Positions 27,541 to 35,594 of a stretch of 64,000 bases of DNA are shown piece by piece. The translations under genes were made by a program, and so were the position numbers. The stretch covers positions 186,001-250,000 of the forward strand of contig CAWGIX010000001.1 in NCBI GenBank assembly GCA_963822705.1, written 5' to 3'. The notes under the pieces are model-generated. The model saw only the letters and a list, made by a program, of their open reading frames with translations. It did no database searches and was not told where the DNA came from. The DNA is from CAVRQM01 sp963822705. GTDB taxonomy: Bacteria; Pseudomonadota; Alphaproteobacteria; Acetobacterales; Acetobacteraceae. Every line of letters starts with the position of its first letter. Within the stretch, counting starts at the first letter, position 1.

Positions 27541-28362
27541 ATGCTTAGCGTCCGCGGCTGGACTTTTGCCGGTGCTGCTCTGCCCGCGCTGCTCGCCGTC
27601 ACTCCAGCGTCAGCACAAGCGTCCGATCCGGCTGCCGCGAGCGCGGCATACGACATCTCCGCCAAGTTTACGTCAGAAAACATGACCACGTCCCTGGGCC
27701 CGGTCAATGACGTGAACGGCGCCGCACCGCCGGCCTATTCCAAGACAAAGGTGCTCGACAGCTACGATCAGTCAATCGCGGTGCCGCCGCTGGTGCCGTC
27801 GCCCAGCCCCTACCCGATGGTCGCCAGCTTCACCGCGCAGGCCAAACATTTGCGGTCGCATGCCGCGTCCAATGGAATCCAGCTGGATTTCGTCTCGGCG
27901 ACGGGGGATTCGCAGATCAGGTCAGCCAACCTGCAGATTGTCGAACCGGTCTCCAGCACACTGGAGGAACTGGCCTTAGGCGTGAATGCGAGCGCGGTAG
28001 CAGACTCGGCCAGCTACTCCAAGGTTTTCCCCAACCATGTCTCGGTTGAGGGCAGCGCCAGCTTCGGCTCGCTGTCCATCACCGGAAGCCTCGTCGGCGG
28101 CCATACCATCACCTACTCCGGTTCGGCGCCTCCCAATACCGTGCTGTACCAAAGCCCGACGTCCACCCCGCACGAAATGCCCGCGGTCGTGATCACCGCG
28201 AACCAGCAGCAGATTGTCTACCTGATATCCTGCAACCCGAACTGCACGGCGACACCGCAGAGCATCGAGGTGCATGCACTCGATATCAGCCTGAACAATG
28301 CTCCGATCGAACACCATCCGGTGACGGGCGACATCGTGCTGGGCGACTCCTCCGCCCGCTAG
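27541..28362 (+). CDS. Secreted hypothetical protein
   Basis: A 273-residue exported protein: signal peptide residues 1-26 (LPALLAVTPASAQA), then Ser/Thr/Val/Pro-rich beta-type sequence with no trans-membrane segment. Pieces such as NLQIVEPVSSTLEELALGVN, VEGSASFGSLSITGSLVGGH and YLISCNPNCTATPQSIEVHALDISLNNAP suggest a beta-sandwich domain, faintly like choice-of-anchor proteins. It sits between proB and proA on the same strand with a 112-base gap. Unrelated to proline synthesis; function unknown. Confidence 0.7.
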   Translation: MLSVRGWTFAGAALPALLAVTPASAQASDPAAASAAYDISAKFTSENMTTSLGPVNDVNGAAPPAYSKTKVLDSYDQSIAVPPLVPSPSPYPMVASFTAQAKHLRSHAASNGIQLDFVSATGDSQIRSANLQIVEPVSSTLEELALGVNASAVADSASYSKVFPNHVSVEGSASFGSLSITGSLVGGHTITYSGSAPPNTVLYQSPTSTPHEMPAVVITANQQQIVYLISCNPNCTATPQSIEVHALDISLNNAPIEHHPVTGDIVLGDSSAR

Positions 28363-28417
28363 CACCACCTCTGGAACTCGGCGCCTCTCCCTGGCACACT
28401 CCGCCGGGGAGGGGGAA

Positions 28418-29689
28418 ATGCACATCGAGACCGACCGCGCCACAGCCTGGGTCCGCGAAGCCGCCGCCGCCGCGCGTGGTGCCTCGCAGGCGTTGGCACA
28501 AGCCTCGGCCGGGGCGCGCAACGCCGCGCTGAACGCCGCCGCGTTGGCGTTGCGGAACGGAACAAACGCCATTGCGGAGGCCAACGCGCGCGATCTGGAG
28601 GTTTTTGACGCCGCCGCAACCAGTGCCGCGTTTCGCGACCGCCTGGCGCTGACGCCGGCTAGAATAGAGGCGATGGCGCAGGGGCTGGACGACATCGCCG
28701 CCCTGCCCGACCCGCTCGGGCGCACGCTGGCCGAGTGGACGCGGCCGAACGGGCTGCGCATCCGCCGCGTAGCCACCCCCATCGGCGTGATCGGCATGAT
28801 TTTCGAGAGCCGGCCGAATGTCGGCGCCGACGCTGCGGGACTTTGCCTGAAATCCGGCAATGCCGTGATTCTCCGCGGCGGTTCGGACTCGTTCCATTCC
28901 TCGCGTGCGATCCATGCGGCGCTGCTGCACGGGCTGCGCATCGCGGGATTACCGGAGGCGGCGGTACAAATGCCGCCCTCGACCGACCGCGCCTTTGTCG
29001 CCGCCATGCTGGCCGCGAGCGGACAAATTGACCTGCTGGTCCCGCGCGGCGGCAAGAGCCTGGTCACGCGGGTGCAGGCGGAAGCGCGCGTTCCGGTGCT
29101 CTCGCACGCCGAGGGGCTGTGTCACACATATGTCCATGCAGCCGCGGACGAAACCATGACGCGCCGCATCGTCGCCAACGCAAAGATGCGTCGTACCGGC
29201 GTGTGTGGTGCCACCGAGACGCTGCTGATTGACGCGGCCATTGCCCCTGCCCTGCTTGGAAAGATCGTGTCCGACCTCGCGGCACTCGGCTGCGATTTCC
29301 GCGCCGATTCTTTGGCGCGCAACATCGTGCCGGACCTTCCGGAGGCCACCGAAACTGACTTCGCCACGGAATGGCTCGGCCCGACGCTGTCCATTGCCGT
29401 GGTTGACGGCGTGGACGCAGCGCTGGCGCATATCCGAAAATTCGGCAGTGAGCACACCGAGGCGATCATCACCGACGACGCTGCAGCGGCCGGGCAATTC
29501 CTGGCCGGGCTGGGCTCCGCGGTCGGCCTCTGGAACGCATCGACGCAATTCTGCGACGGCGGGGAATTCGGTTTTGGCGCTGAAATCGGCATCGCCACCG
29601 GGCGTATCCACGCGCGCGGGCCTGTCGGCGTGGAACAACTGACGCTGTTCCGCTACGTCGTGCACGGCACGGGACAGGTCCGCTCCTGA
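28418..29689 (+). CDS. proA: Glutamate-5-semialdehyde dehydrogenase
   Basis: Reduces gamma-glutamyl phosphate with NADPH in proline synthesis, partnering ProB. 423 residues. GVIGMIFESRPNV (NADP-binding start), CLKSGNAVILRGGSDSFHSS, LLVPRGGKSLVTRV, AKMRRTGVCGATETLLID with the catalytic Cys region, and FCDGGEFGFGAEIGIATGRIHARGPVGVEQL are all family hallmarks. A good ribosome-binding site (GGGGAGGGGG) precedes ATG 28418. nadD follows 8 bases after the stop. Confidence 0.97.
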   Translation: MHIETDRATAWVREAAAAARGASQALAQASAGARNAALNAAALALRNGTNAIAEANARDLEVFDAAATSAAFRDRLALTPARIEAMAQGLDDIAALPDPLGRTLAEWTRPNGLRIRRVATPIGVIGMIFESRPNVGADAAGLCLKSGNAVILRGGSDSFHSSRAIHAALLHGLRIAGLPEAAVQMPPSTDRAFVAAMLAASGQIDLLVPRGGKSLVTRVQAEARVPVLSHAEGLCHTYVHAAADETMTRRIVANAKMRRTGVCGATETLLIDAAIAPALLGKIVSDLAALGCDFRADSLARNIVPDLPEATETDFATEWLGPTLSIAVVDGVDAALAHIRKFGSEHTEAIITDDAAAAGQFLAGLGSAVGLWNASTQFCDGGEFGFGAEIGIATGRIHARGPVGVEQLTLFRYVVHGTGQVRS

Positions 29690-29697
29690 AACGGCCG

Positions 29698-30336
29698 GTG
29701 CCGGATGGTCTGCCGCTGTGGGGCGACCGCAGGCGGTCGCGCGTGGGATTGCTGGGCGGATCGTTCAATCCCGCGCATTCCGGACATCGCCGCGTGGCGG
29801 CGGAGGCCATGCGCCGGCTCGGGCTCGACCAGGTTTGGCTGCTGGTCTCGCCCGGCAATCCGCTGAAGCACGAAAACGGCATGGCGCCGTTCGCCCAACG
29901 GCTGGCGTCGGCCCGGCGCGTTGCCGATGGCAGGCGGATCGTGGCGACCGATCTCGAACGGCGCCTCGGCACCCGTTACACCGCCGACACGCTGCGGCTG
30001 CTGCGCCGCCGCTTTCCCCGCATCCGTTTCGTCTGGTTGATGGGTGCCGACAACCTGCTGCAATTGCCGCGCTGGAACGAGTGGCTCGTCATTGCCCGCA
30101 GCGTCGCGTTTGCCGTCCTGCCGCGCCCGTCGTACACTGCGCGTGCCTTGGCCGGGCGGGCGGCGCAGCGGCTGCGGGCCGCGCGGCGGCCGGCACGACA
30201 GGCACGCATTCTGGCCGACATGGCAGCGCCGGCGTGGATGCTTTTGCCCGGACCCCTGGACCCCACCTCTGCCACCGCGATCCGCGCCCGCAAACCGGAG
30301 TGTTCCGATCATCGCACGCAAGCCCCCGCCGTCTGA
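29698..30336 (+). CDS. nadD: Nicotinate-nucleotide adenylyltransferase
   Basis: Makes deamido-NAD from NaMN and ATP. From GTG 29698. VGLLGGSFNPAHSGHRRVA is the (T/H)xGH nucleotidyl-transferase motif. VWLLVSPGNPLK, DLERRLGTRYTADTLRLLRRRFP and FVWLMGADNLLQLPRWNEW are NadD signatures; near the C-terminus TSATAIRARK is the conserved ISST-like motif. 212 residues. rsfS follows, as in many bacteria. Confidence 0.94.
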   Translation: MPDGLPLWGDRRRSRVGLLGGSFNPAHSGHRRVAAEAMRRLGLDQVWLLVSPGNPLKHENGMAPFAQRLASARRVADGRRIVATDLERRLGTRYTADTLRLLRRRFPRIRFVWLMGADNLLQLPRWNEWLVIARSVAFAVLPRPSYTARALAGRAAQRLRAARRPARQARILADMAAPAWMLLPGPLDPTSATAIRARKPECSDHRTQAPAV

Positions 30337-30481
30337 ACCACCCCCGATCCTGCTGTCTCTGCGCAAGCGCTCCGTCCGGCCGGCCAGCGCCGCGAACAAG
30401 AAGCTCGCCGCCGGCGCGCCGCCGAAACCGGGCACGCCACGCAAAAAAGCCGCCGCTGCTGGACCCGTCGCCCAGGGTCGG

Positions 30482-30868
30482 GTGCAGGGTCATGCAACCC
30501 GGGAAAAGGCCGAGGCGGCACGTCTGGAGCTGTTGCAGCGCCTCATCCAGACCAGTCTGGACGACGACAAGGCAGAGAACATCGTGACGCTCGACTTGGC
30601 CGGACGCGCCACGTTCGCCGACCGCATGGTGATCGCCACCGGCCTGGCCGACCGGCAGATTTCCGCCATGGCCACGCACCTGGAGCAGAAGCTGCGCGAG
30701 GTCGGGTTGAGACGCATCCAGATCGAGGGGGCGGCCGGCTCGGATTGGGTGCTGATCGACGCGGGCGACATCGTGGTGCATTTGTTCAAGCCCGATGCCC
30801 GCGCGCTGTATGGGCTGGAGCGGATGTGGGGCGCGGAGCTGGACGAGGCGCCGGTATCGGCGGGATAG
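30482..30868 (+). CDS. rsfS: Ribosomal silencing factor RsfS
   Basis: Binds L14 and blocks subunit joining when nutrients fall. Core: NIVTLDLAGRATFADRMVIATGLADRQISAMATHLEQKLREVG, then QIEGAAGSDWVLIDAGDIVVHLF and YGLERMWG, all typical of the family. GTG 30482 gives 128 residues and was chosen as the nearest start. A coding-looking Lys/Pro-rich stretch extends upstream in frame to ~30302 and may be an N-terminal extension from another start. Confidence 0.88.
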   Translation: MQGHATREKAEAARLELLQRLIQTSLDDDKAENIVTLDLAGRATFADRMVIATGLADRQISAMATHLEQKLREVGLRRIQIEGAAGSDWVLIDAGDIVVHLFKPDARALYGLERMWGAELDEAPVSAG

Positions 30869-30910
30869 GGTCGACGCCGCCCGGGGCGCAACAAGGGCAA
30901 GGAGCCGACA

Positions 30911-31389
30911 ATGCCGATCTACGATTTTGCCGCCCGGCTCGGCACAGGCGAGGAACGCAGTCTTGGCGACTACCGGGGCAAGGTGCTGCTGGTAGTCAAT
31001 GTCGCATCGAAATGCGGATTCACACCCCAGTACAGGGGGCTGCAGAGTCTGTACGAGCAGTTCGGATCGCGCGGTTTCGAAATCCTGGCGTTCCCGTGCG
31101 ACCAGTTCGGCCACCAGGAGCCGGGGTCGGACGCGGAGATCGCCACGTTCTGCGACGGAAATTCGGCGTCACCTTCCCGCTGTTCGCCAAGATCGAGGTC
31201 AACGGCAAGAATGCCCACCCGCTATACGCCTGGCTCAAATCCCGAAAAGGCGGCCTGCTGGGCGGCAGCATAAAATGGAATTTTACAAAGTTCCTGGTGG
31301 ACCGTGCGGGCGAGGTGCGCTCACGTTTCGCGCCGATCACGACGCCGCAAACTTTGGGGCCCGAGGTGGCCGAACTGTTACAGGCGTGA
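30911..31389 (+). CDS. Glutathione peroxidase family protein (one frameshift)
   Basis: Thiol-based reduction of peroxides. MPIYDFAARLGTGEERSLGDYRGKVLLVVNVASKCGFTPQY carries the peroxidatic Cys (SKCGFTPQY). FPCDQFGHQEPGSDAEIATFCD gives the resolving Cys and the catalytic Gln. Near 31156 one base is lost and the protein continues KFGVTFPLFAKIEVNGKNAH and GGSIKWNFTKFLVDRAGEV with the catalytic Trp-Asn. ~159 residues, family length. It follows rsfS by 42 bases. Confidence 0.92.
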
Positions 31390-31571
31390 GCATGGCGGGT
31401 GGTATCCGCCTTTTTCACGGGCGATCAAGCGAGACGCGGAAATATGCGCTGCCCACCGGCGTCTCGAAAGCCACCGAGCTTCAACGAACGCATTGAAATC
31501 CGCTATCATCAGCGGCGGTTCGTCGATCCGGGCCGCCTCGGACATCGCCACTTCCATCACCGCGTGCTGGC

Positions 31572-32064
31572 TCAGCGCGTATCCAGCGGCACCGCCGTGA
31601 TGCTGTTGAATGCGCTCCCGCCGGTACCCAGACTGATCGTCGACCAGACCAGATAGACGAGCACGCGCTTGTCCGGATCATACAGCCGGCTGACCCGGAC
31701 CTCCTTGAAAAAAAGGCTGGCGCTCTCTCCAAAAACCACTTCGTTATCGGGCAGTTTGCCGCGCAGGCTCACGGGGCCGGTAGCGCGGCAGGCGATGGAA
31801 AAACGGTTCGGGTCGGTAGCCAGCCCGAGCGAGCCCTTGATGCCGCCGGTCTCTGCGCGGCTCACATAACAGCTTACGCCATCGACCCGCGGATCGTCGT
31901 AGCGGTCCACCACAATGCGATCGTTGCGGCCGAGCAGCTTGAACGTAGTGTCCACACTGCCGATCCGGGTCGCCTCGGCACGGCCAGACCATCGGCACCA
32001 GCGATAGCAGAAGAGCCAAACATGCGGCGGTTGTGCGCATCGGAAACAAAGTCCTCTTCGTCAC
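31572..32064 (-). CDS. creA: CreA family protein (one frameshift)
   Basis: A periplasmic protein of uncertain role, conserved in proteobacteria. From ATG 32064 a signal peptide reads MRTTAACLALLLSLVPMVW. Near 31985 the frame shifts to EATRIGSVDTTFKLLGRNDR, and the CreA core follows: DDPRVDGVSCYVSRAETGGIKGSLGLA, DPNRFSIACRATGP, FKEVRVSRLYD, LVYLVWSTISLGTGGSAFNSI. Ends at 31572. Convergent with the peroxidase gene; the rppH stop lies 4 bases into its start. Confidence 0.88.
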
Positions 32065-32564
32065 ATGGCGAAACGGGCAAAGGCGGCGGCGACCGCTTCA
32101 TAGACCGGCCGCTTCCAGGGCACCGCAAGCCCAGGCACGTCTGCAAGCCGAACCCATCGAAACGCATCGAACTCCGCCGGCGCATGGGCATCGAGCCGGA
32201 TATCGGCATCCGTGCCAAGGAAACGCAACGCAAACCAGCGCTGTCGCTGGCCACGGAACCGCTGTTTTGGGCCGCCGAGGCGGACATGCGGCGGGAAATC
32301 GTAGCTCAGCCAGGCATCGTGCTCGGCCAGGATTTCGGCACGGTCGGTGCCGATCTCTTCGGCCAGCTCGCGCAGCACGGCCGCGCGCGGCTCCTCTTCC
32401 GGGTCGATGCCGCCCTGCGGCAACTGCCAGCCCGATGTATCCGCGGCCTCGCGCGGCAGGTCGGCCCGGCGCGCCACCAATACGAGGCCACGCGCATCGA
32501 ACAGCACCGCGCCAACGTTCGGGCGGTAAAGTTCCGCCCCGACTGGTGCCGATCCGCCGCTCAT
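32061..32564 (-). CDS. rppH: RNA pyrophosphohydrolase (Nudix)
   Basis: Removes pyrophosphate from mRNA 5' ends. 167 residues: YRPNVGAVLFDARGLVLVARR, SGWQLPQGGIDPEEEP and the Nudix box GGIDPEEEPRAAVLRELAEE-IG (residues ~51-73), then WLSYDFPPHV, GQRQRWFALRFLG and EFDAFRWV, as in alphaproteobacterial RppH. Intact. Overlaps creA by 4 bases. Confidence 0.93.
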   Translation of the reverse strand: MSGGSAPVGAELYRPNVGAVLFDARGLVLVARRADLPREAADTSGWQLPQGGIDPEEEPRAAVLRELAEEIGTDRAEILAEHDAWLSYDFPPHVRLGGPKQRFRGQRQRWFALRFLGTDADIRLDAHAPAEFDAFRWVRLADVPGLAVPWKRPVYEAVAAAFARFAM

Positions 32565-32710
32565 AAGGCTGTCATCGCATATCGAGCGAGCGCAGGTCGA
32601 TGCAGGATATCACGCATGATCTGAGGATTGAACCGCTGCGCGGCGCACTCCAAGCACTTCGGTGGCACGGAGGAGTCGGTGCGAAAACGCCAGCGAACGC
32701 GCCGATACTC

Positions 32711-33427
32711 TCAGCGGCCCGTGTCGGGCTCCTCTGCGGCGAGATCGATCCACGACAGGTGTCCACCTTTTCCAGCGCCGGTATCCAAAAATACAGCGGC
32801 ACCCCCGTCGGCGTTCCGGCGCACATAGGGTCTCCCGTCGGCGCTGCGCCGGTCGTGACCCACATACACCTTCGTGCCGGGCGGGATGCGATCCACCCAT
32901 CGCAGACTGCGCTCGGGATAGCCATCCGCCCTGATGCGCCCGGTCGGCTCGCCATACAGCGCGCGGGCCAGCACGCCCTGGACGTGGCCGTTAGGCGGCG
33001 CCGGCGGAGCGGCGCCCAGCATCGCCGTATGGAACCCGCCATGCACGAACAACTCTTGGCCGCTGCCGTTCTGGCGCTGCACCCAGGCCGGCGCGCGAAG
33101 AATCTCGGCCATGGCGCGGGCGCGCAGTTCGGCATCGAGTTGCGCCAGCGTCGCCGCGAGCTGCCCGTCCACCCGCACCGAGTGCCCCGCCAGCGCGCGC
33201 GCCAGTTTCAGGTCGTGGTTGCCGATGACGAACAGGCCCCGGCCCTCGTCAAGCAGCCGGAACATCAGCCGCAATGATTCCGCGCTGTCCGGACCGTAGT
33301 CGGTCAGGTCGCCCAGCTGCACCACGAACAGGTCGGTGGCCACCGCCGCGGCAAATCCGCGCGCGTCACCATGCACGTCGCCAACCACGCGGACACCCCG
33401 CCCGGGCGGGATCGCGGGGATGCTCAT
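32711..33427 (-). CDS. Metallophosphoesterase (ser/thr phosphatase-like)
   Basis: From ATG 33427, 238 residues. Calcineurin-type motifs: VVGDVHGDARGF (D-x-H), VQLGDLTDYGPDS (GD-x-x-D), VIGNHDLKLARAL (GNHD), LFVHGGFHTAMLG (GGH-like) and VYVGHDRRSADGRPYV (GH). Similar to bacterial diadenosine-tetraphosphatase/PP1-like phosphatases. The start overlaps the photolyase stop by ATGA, so they are coupled. Substrate not predictable. Confidence 0.82.
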   Translation of the reverse strand: MSIPAIPPGRGVRVVGDVHGDARGFAAAVATDLFVVQLGDLTDYGPDSAESLRLMFRLLDEGRGLFVIGNHDLKLARALAGHSVRVDGQLAATLAQLDAELRARAMAEILRAPAWVQRQNGSGQELFVHGGFHTAMLGAAPPAPPNGHVQGVLARALYGEPTGRIRADGYPERSLRWVDRIPPGTKVYVGHDRRSADGRPYVRRNADGGAAVFLDTGAGKGGHLSWIDLAAEEPDTGR

Positions 33428-34880
33428 GCCGCCGCTCCGGGCTGCGCCTGCACCGCCTGCAGCGCCGCGAGCGCGCGGGCCCGCCCTTCCGCCAAGTCTA
33501 CCAGCGGACGTGGATAAGTATGTCCCAGGCGCACCCCCGCATCGGCCAACAGCAGCTCCGGCGCCTCCCATGGCGCATGCACGAAACGGTCCGGCAGTCT
33601 CCTCAGTTCTGGCACCCAGGCGCGCACATACGCGCCGTCCGCATCGAACTTTCTGCCCTGCAACACCGGGTTGAAGACGCGGAAATACGGGGCGGCGTCC
33701 GCCCCGCTGCCCGCCACCCACTGCCATTGCGCGCTGTTGCTGGCCAAATCCGCGTCCACCAGCGTGTCCCAGAACCAGGTCTCGCCGTCCTGCCACGGCA
33801 GCAGAAGGTGCTTGACCAGAAAACTGGCCACGATCATGCGCACACGGTTGTGCATCCAGCCGATGCGCCAGAGCTGGCGCATGCCGGCATCGACAATCGG
33901 CACGCCCGTCCGGCCGCGTTGCCAGGCGCGCAGCGCCGCCGGGTCGTGCCGCCACGGCATGGCGGCGAAGGCGGGTCGCAGCGGCTTTTCGGGCAGGTCC
34001 GGATGATGCCACAGCAGATGCGCGGAAAACTCCCGCCACAACAGTTCGTCGATCCACGCGCGGGTGCCAGCCGCGCCGGGGAGCGCGCGCTCCGCGGCAT
34101 GCCAGGCCTCCGCCGGTGAAATCTCGCCCCAATGCAGGCGCGGCGACAGCATCGACACGCCGTCCAGGCCCGGAAGATTGCGCGACCGGTCGTAGCGGGG
34201 GAGCGCGCCGTCCACGAATGCCCGCAAGCGTTTGTGCGCACCGTCTTCGCCCGGCGACTTGCCTGCCCGGTCGTCCGCCCAAACTCGCGAAAGCCGCCCG
34301 CCCAGTCCGGCTTTTTGGGCAGCAGCCGCCATGCTTCCAAACGGTCGGATGCCAAGCCGCTGACACCCAAAATGTGCTTCGGCGCGGGTTTTGGTGCGGG
34401 AGGCAGGCCATAGGCGCGGCAGGCGCGGGCGAACGGGGTGAACACGGAAAAAGGTGCGTTTGCTCCAGTACCAATTTCGTCCGGTCCGAACAGGGTTTGG
34501 GTGCGATGCAGACGCATCGGCACCCCGACCCGGCTTGCCACCTCCTCGGCTAGTTTTCGCGCCCAGGGCTCGACGGGGCAGCCGGCGTGCACTTCCGTGG
34601 CCCCGGTCTCCCGCACCAAGTCTTCCAACACGCTTGCCGTCGGGCCACGCCGCAACACCAGGGTGCAGCCGCGCCCGGCAAAATCGGCGGCCAGCGCGGT
34701 CAGGCTTTGGTGCAGCCACCAGCGCTGCGCTCCGCCCAGCGCCCAGGCGCCCGGGCTCTCGTCGTCGAGCACGAATACCGGCACCACCGGCCTGTCGTGC
34801 TGCATGGCCGCGGCCAGCGCGGGATTGTCGCGCAGGCGCAACTCCCGGCGCAGCCACAGCAGGGCCGGCAATTCGTTCAT
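33424..34880 (-). CDS. phrB: Deoxyribodipyrimidine photolyase (one frameshift)
   Basis: Light-driven repair of cyclobutane pyrimidine dimers. The N-terminal antenna domain from ATG 34880 (ALLWLRRELRLRDNPALAAA, VFVLDDESPGAWALGGAQRWWLHQSL) continues to about 34283, where a one-base shift leads into the FAD domain: YDRSRNLPGLDGVSMLSPRLHWGEISP, ELLWREFSAHLLWHHPDLP, GRTGVPIVDAGMRQLWRIGWMHNRVRMIVASFLVKHLLL, WFWDTLVDADLASNSAQWQW, FNPVLQGRKFD. All family motifs are present; ~485 residues. Confidence 0.92.
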
Positions 34881-34919
34881 ACCCTAATATATACGAAGCT
34901 GCGCCCGATCCGGGATGCG

Positions 34920-35594
34920 TCAAACCGGCGTGAACGGAAACCGGAACAGCCGGTTTCGGCCCAGCAAGAACACTTTGCCGCCCGCTGGGAAGAGCCGGGC
35001 GATGGCCGGTGCCCGCACATCGAGCCCACCGGTGTAGGCGCCCAGCGCCGGCAAGATCAGGCGCCGCGCATCGCACACAAAGCAGGCGCGGGTCACCATG
35101 CCACCCCTTGCGGCGATCTGCGCCTTCGGGTGGAAATGTCCGCTGACCTCGCCGGGCGGGCCGTTCCGTGTCGCCTCGTGGCGGAACACCAGCCCGCCGG
35201 CAATCCAATGCGGCGAGGCCTCGCCGCCCACGTCCGCGGGCGGACTCGGATCGTGGTTGCCCAGCACCCACACGAACCGTTTGGCGCTCCCGGTAATGGC
35301 ACGCAGTCGTGCGGCGTCGCCTTGCTGCAGCCGGCCGGAACCATGCCGGTCGTGGAAACTGTCGCCCAGCGCCACGATGGTGTGCGGTGCGTAGCGGCGG
35401 ACAAGGGACGCAAGGCGGTCCAAGGTCGAATGCGTGTCCCACGGCGGCAAAAGGCTGCCCGCCACAGCCGCCCCGGAACCCTTTTCAAAATGCAGGTCGG
35501 CGACCGCCAAAAGATGCTGCTCGGGCCAGAACAGGGCCCCGTGCGGATCGAGCAGCAGAAGCTGGCCGGCCAGATGGATGGGGGCCGGAGTCAC
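34920..35594 (-). CDS. pdeM: Ligase-associated DNA damage response endonuclease PdeM
   Basis: A small metallophosphoesterase of the ligase-associated repair set. 224 residues: LLAVADLHFEKGSGAAVAG (D-x-H), IVALGDSFHDRHGSGRL (GD), WVLGNHDPSPP (GNHD), VSGHFHPKAQIA (GHxH), CFVCDARRLILPALGAYTGGLDV. The start overlaps the helicase stop by 4 bases, as in known operons. The partner ATP-dependent ligase is not in this window. Confidence 0.92.
   Translation of the reverse strand: MTPAPIHLAGQLLLLDPHGALFWPEQHLLAVADLHFEKGSGAAVAGSLLPPWDTHSTLDRLASLVRRYAPHTIVALGDSFHDRHGSGRLQQGDAARLRAITGSAKRFVWVLGNHDPSPPADVGGEASPHWIAGGLVFRHEATRNGPPGEVSGHFHPKAQIAARGGMVTRACFVCDARRLILPALGAYTGGLDVRAPAIARLFPAGGKVFLLGRNRLFRFPFTPV

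Noticed and set aside
33424..35442. A 672-codon frame as a longer photolyase
   Set aside because: The upstream half is a shadow of pdeM and the photolyase N-terminus; the true N-terminus is in another frame.
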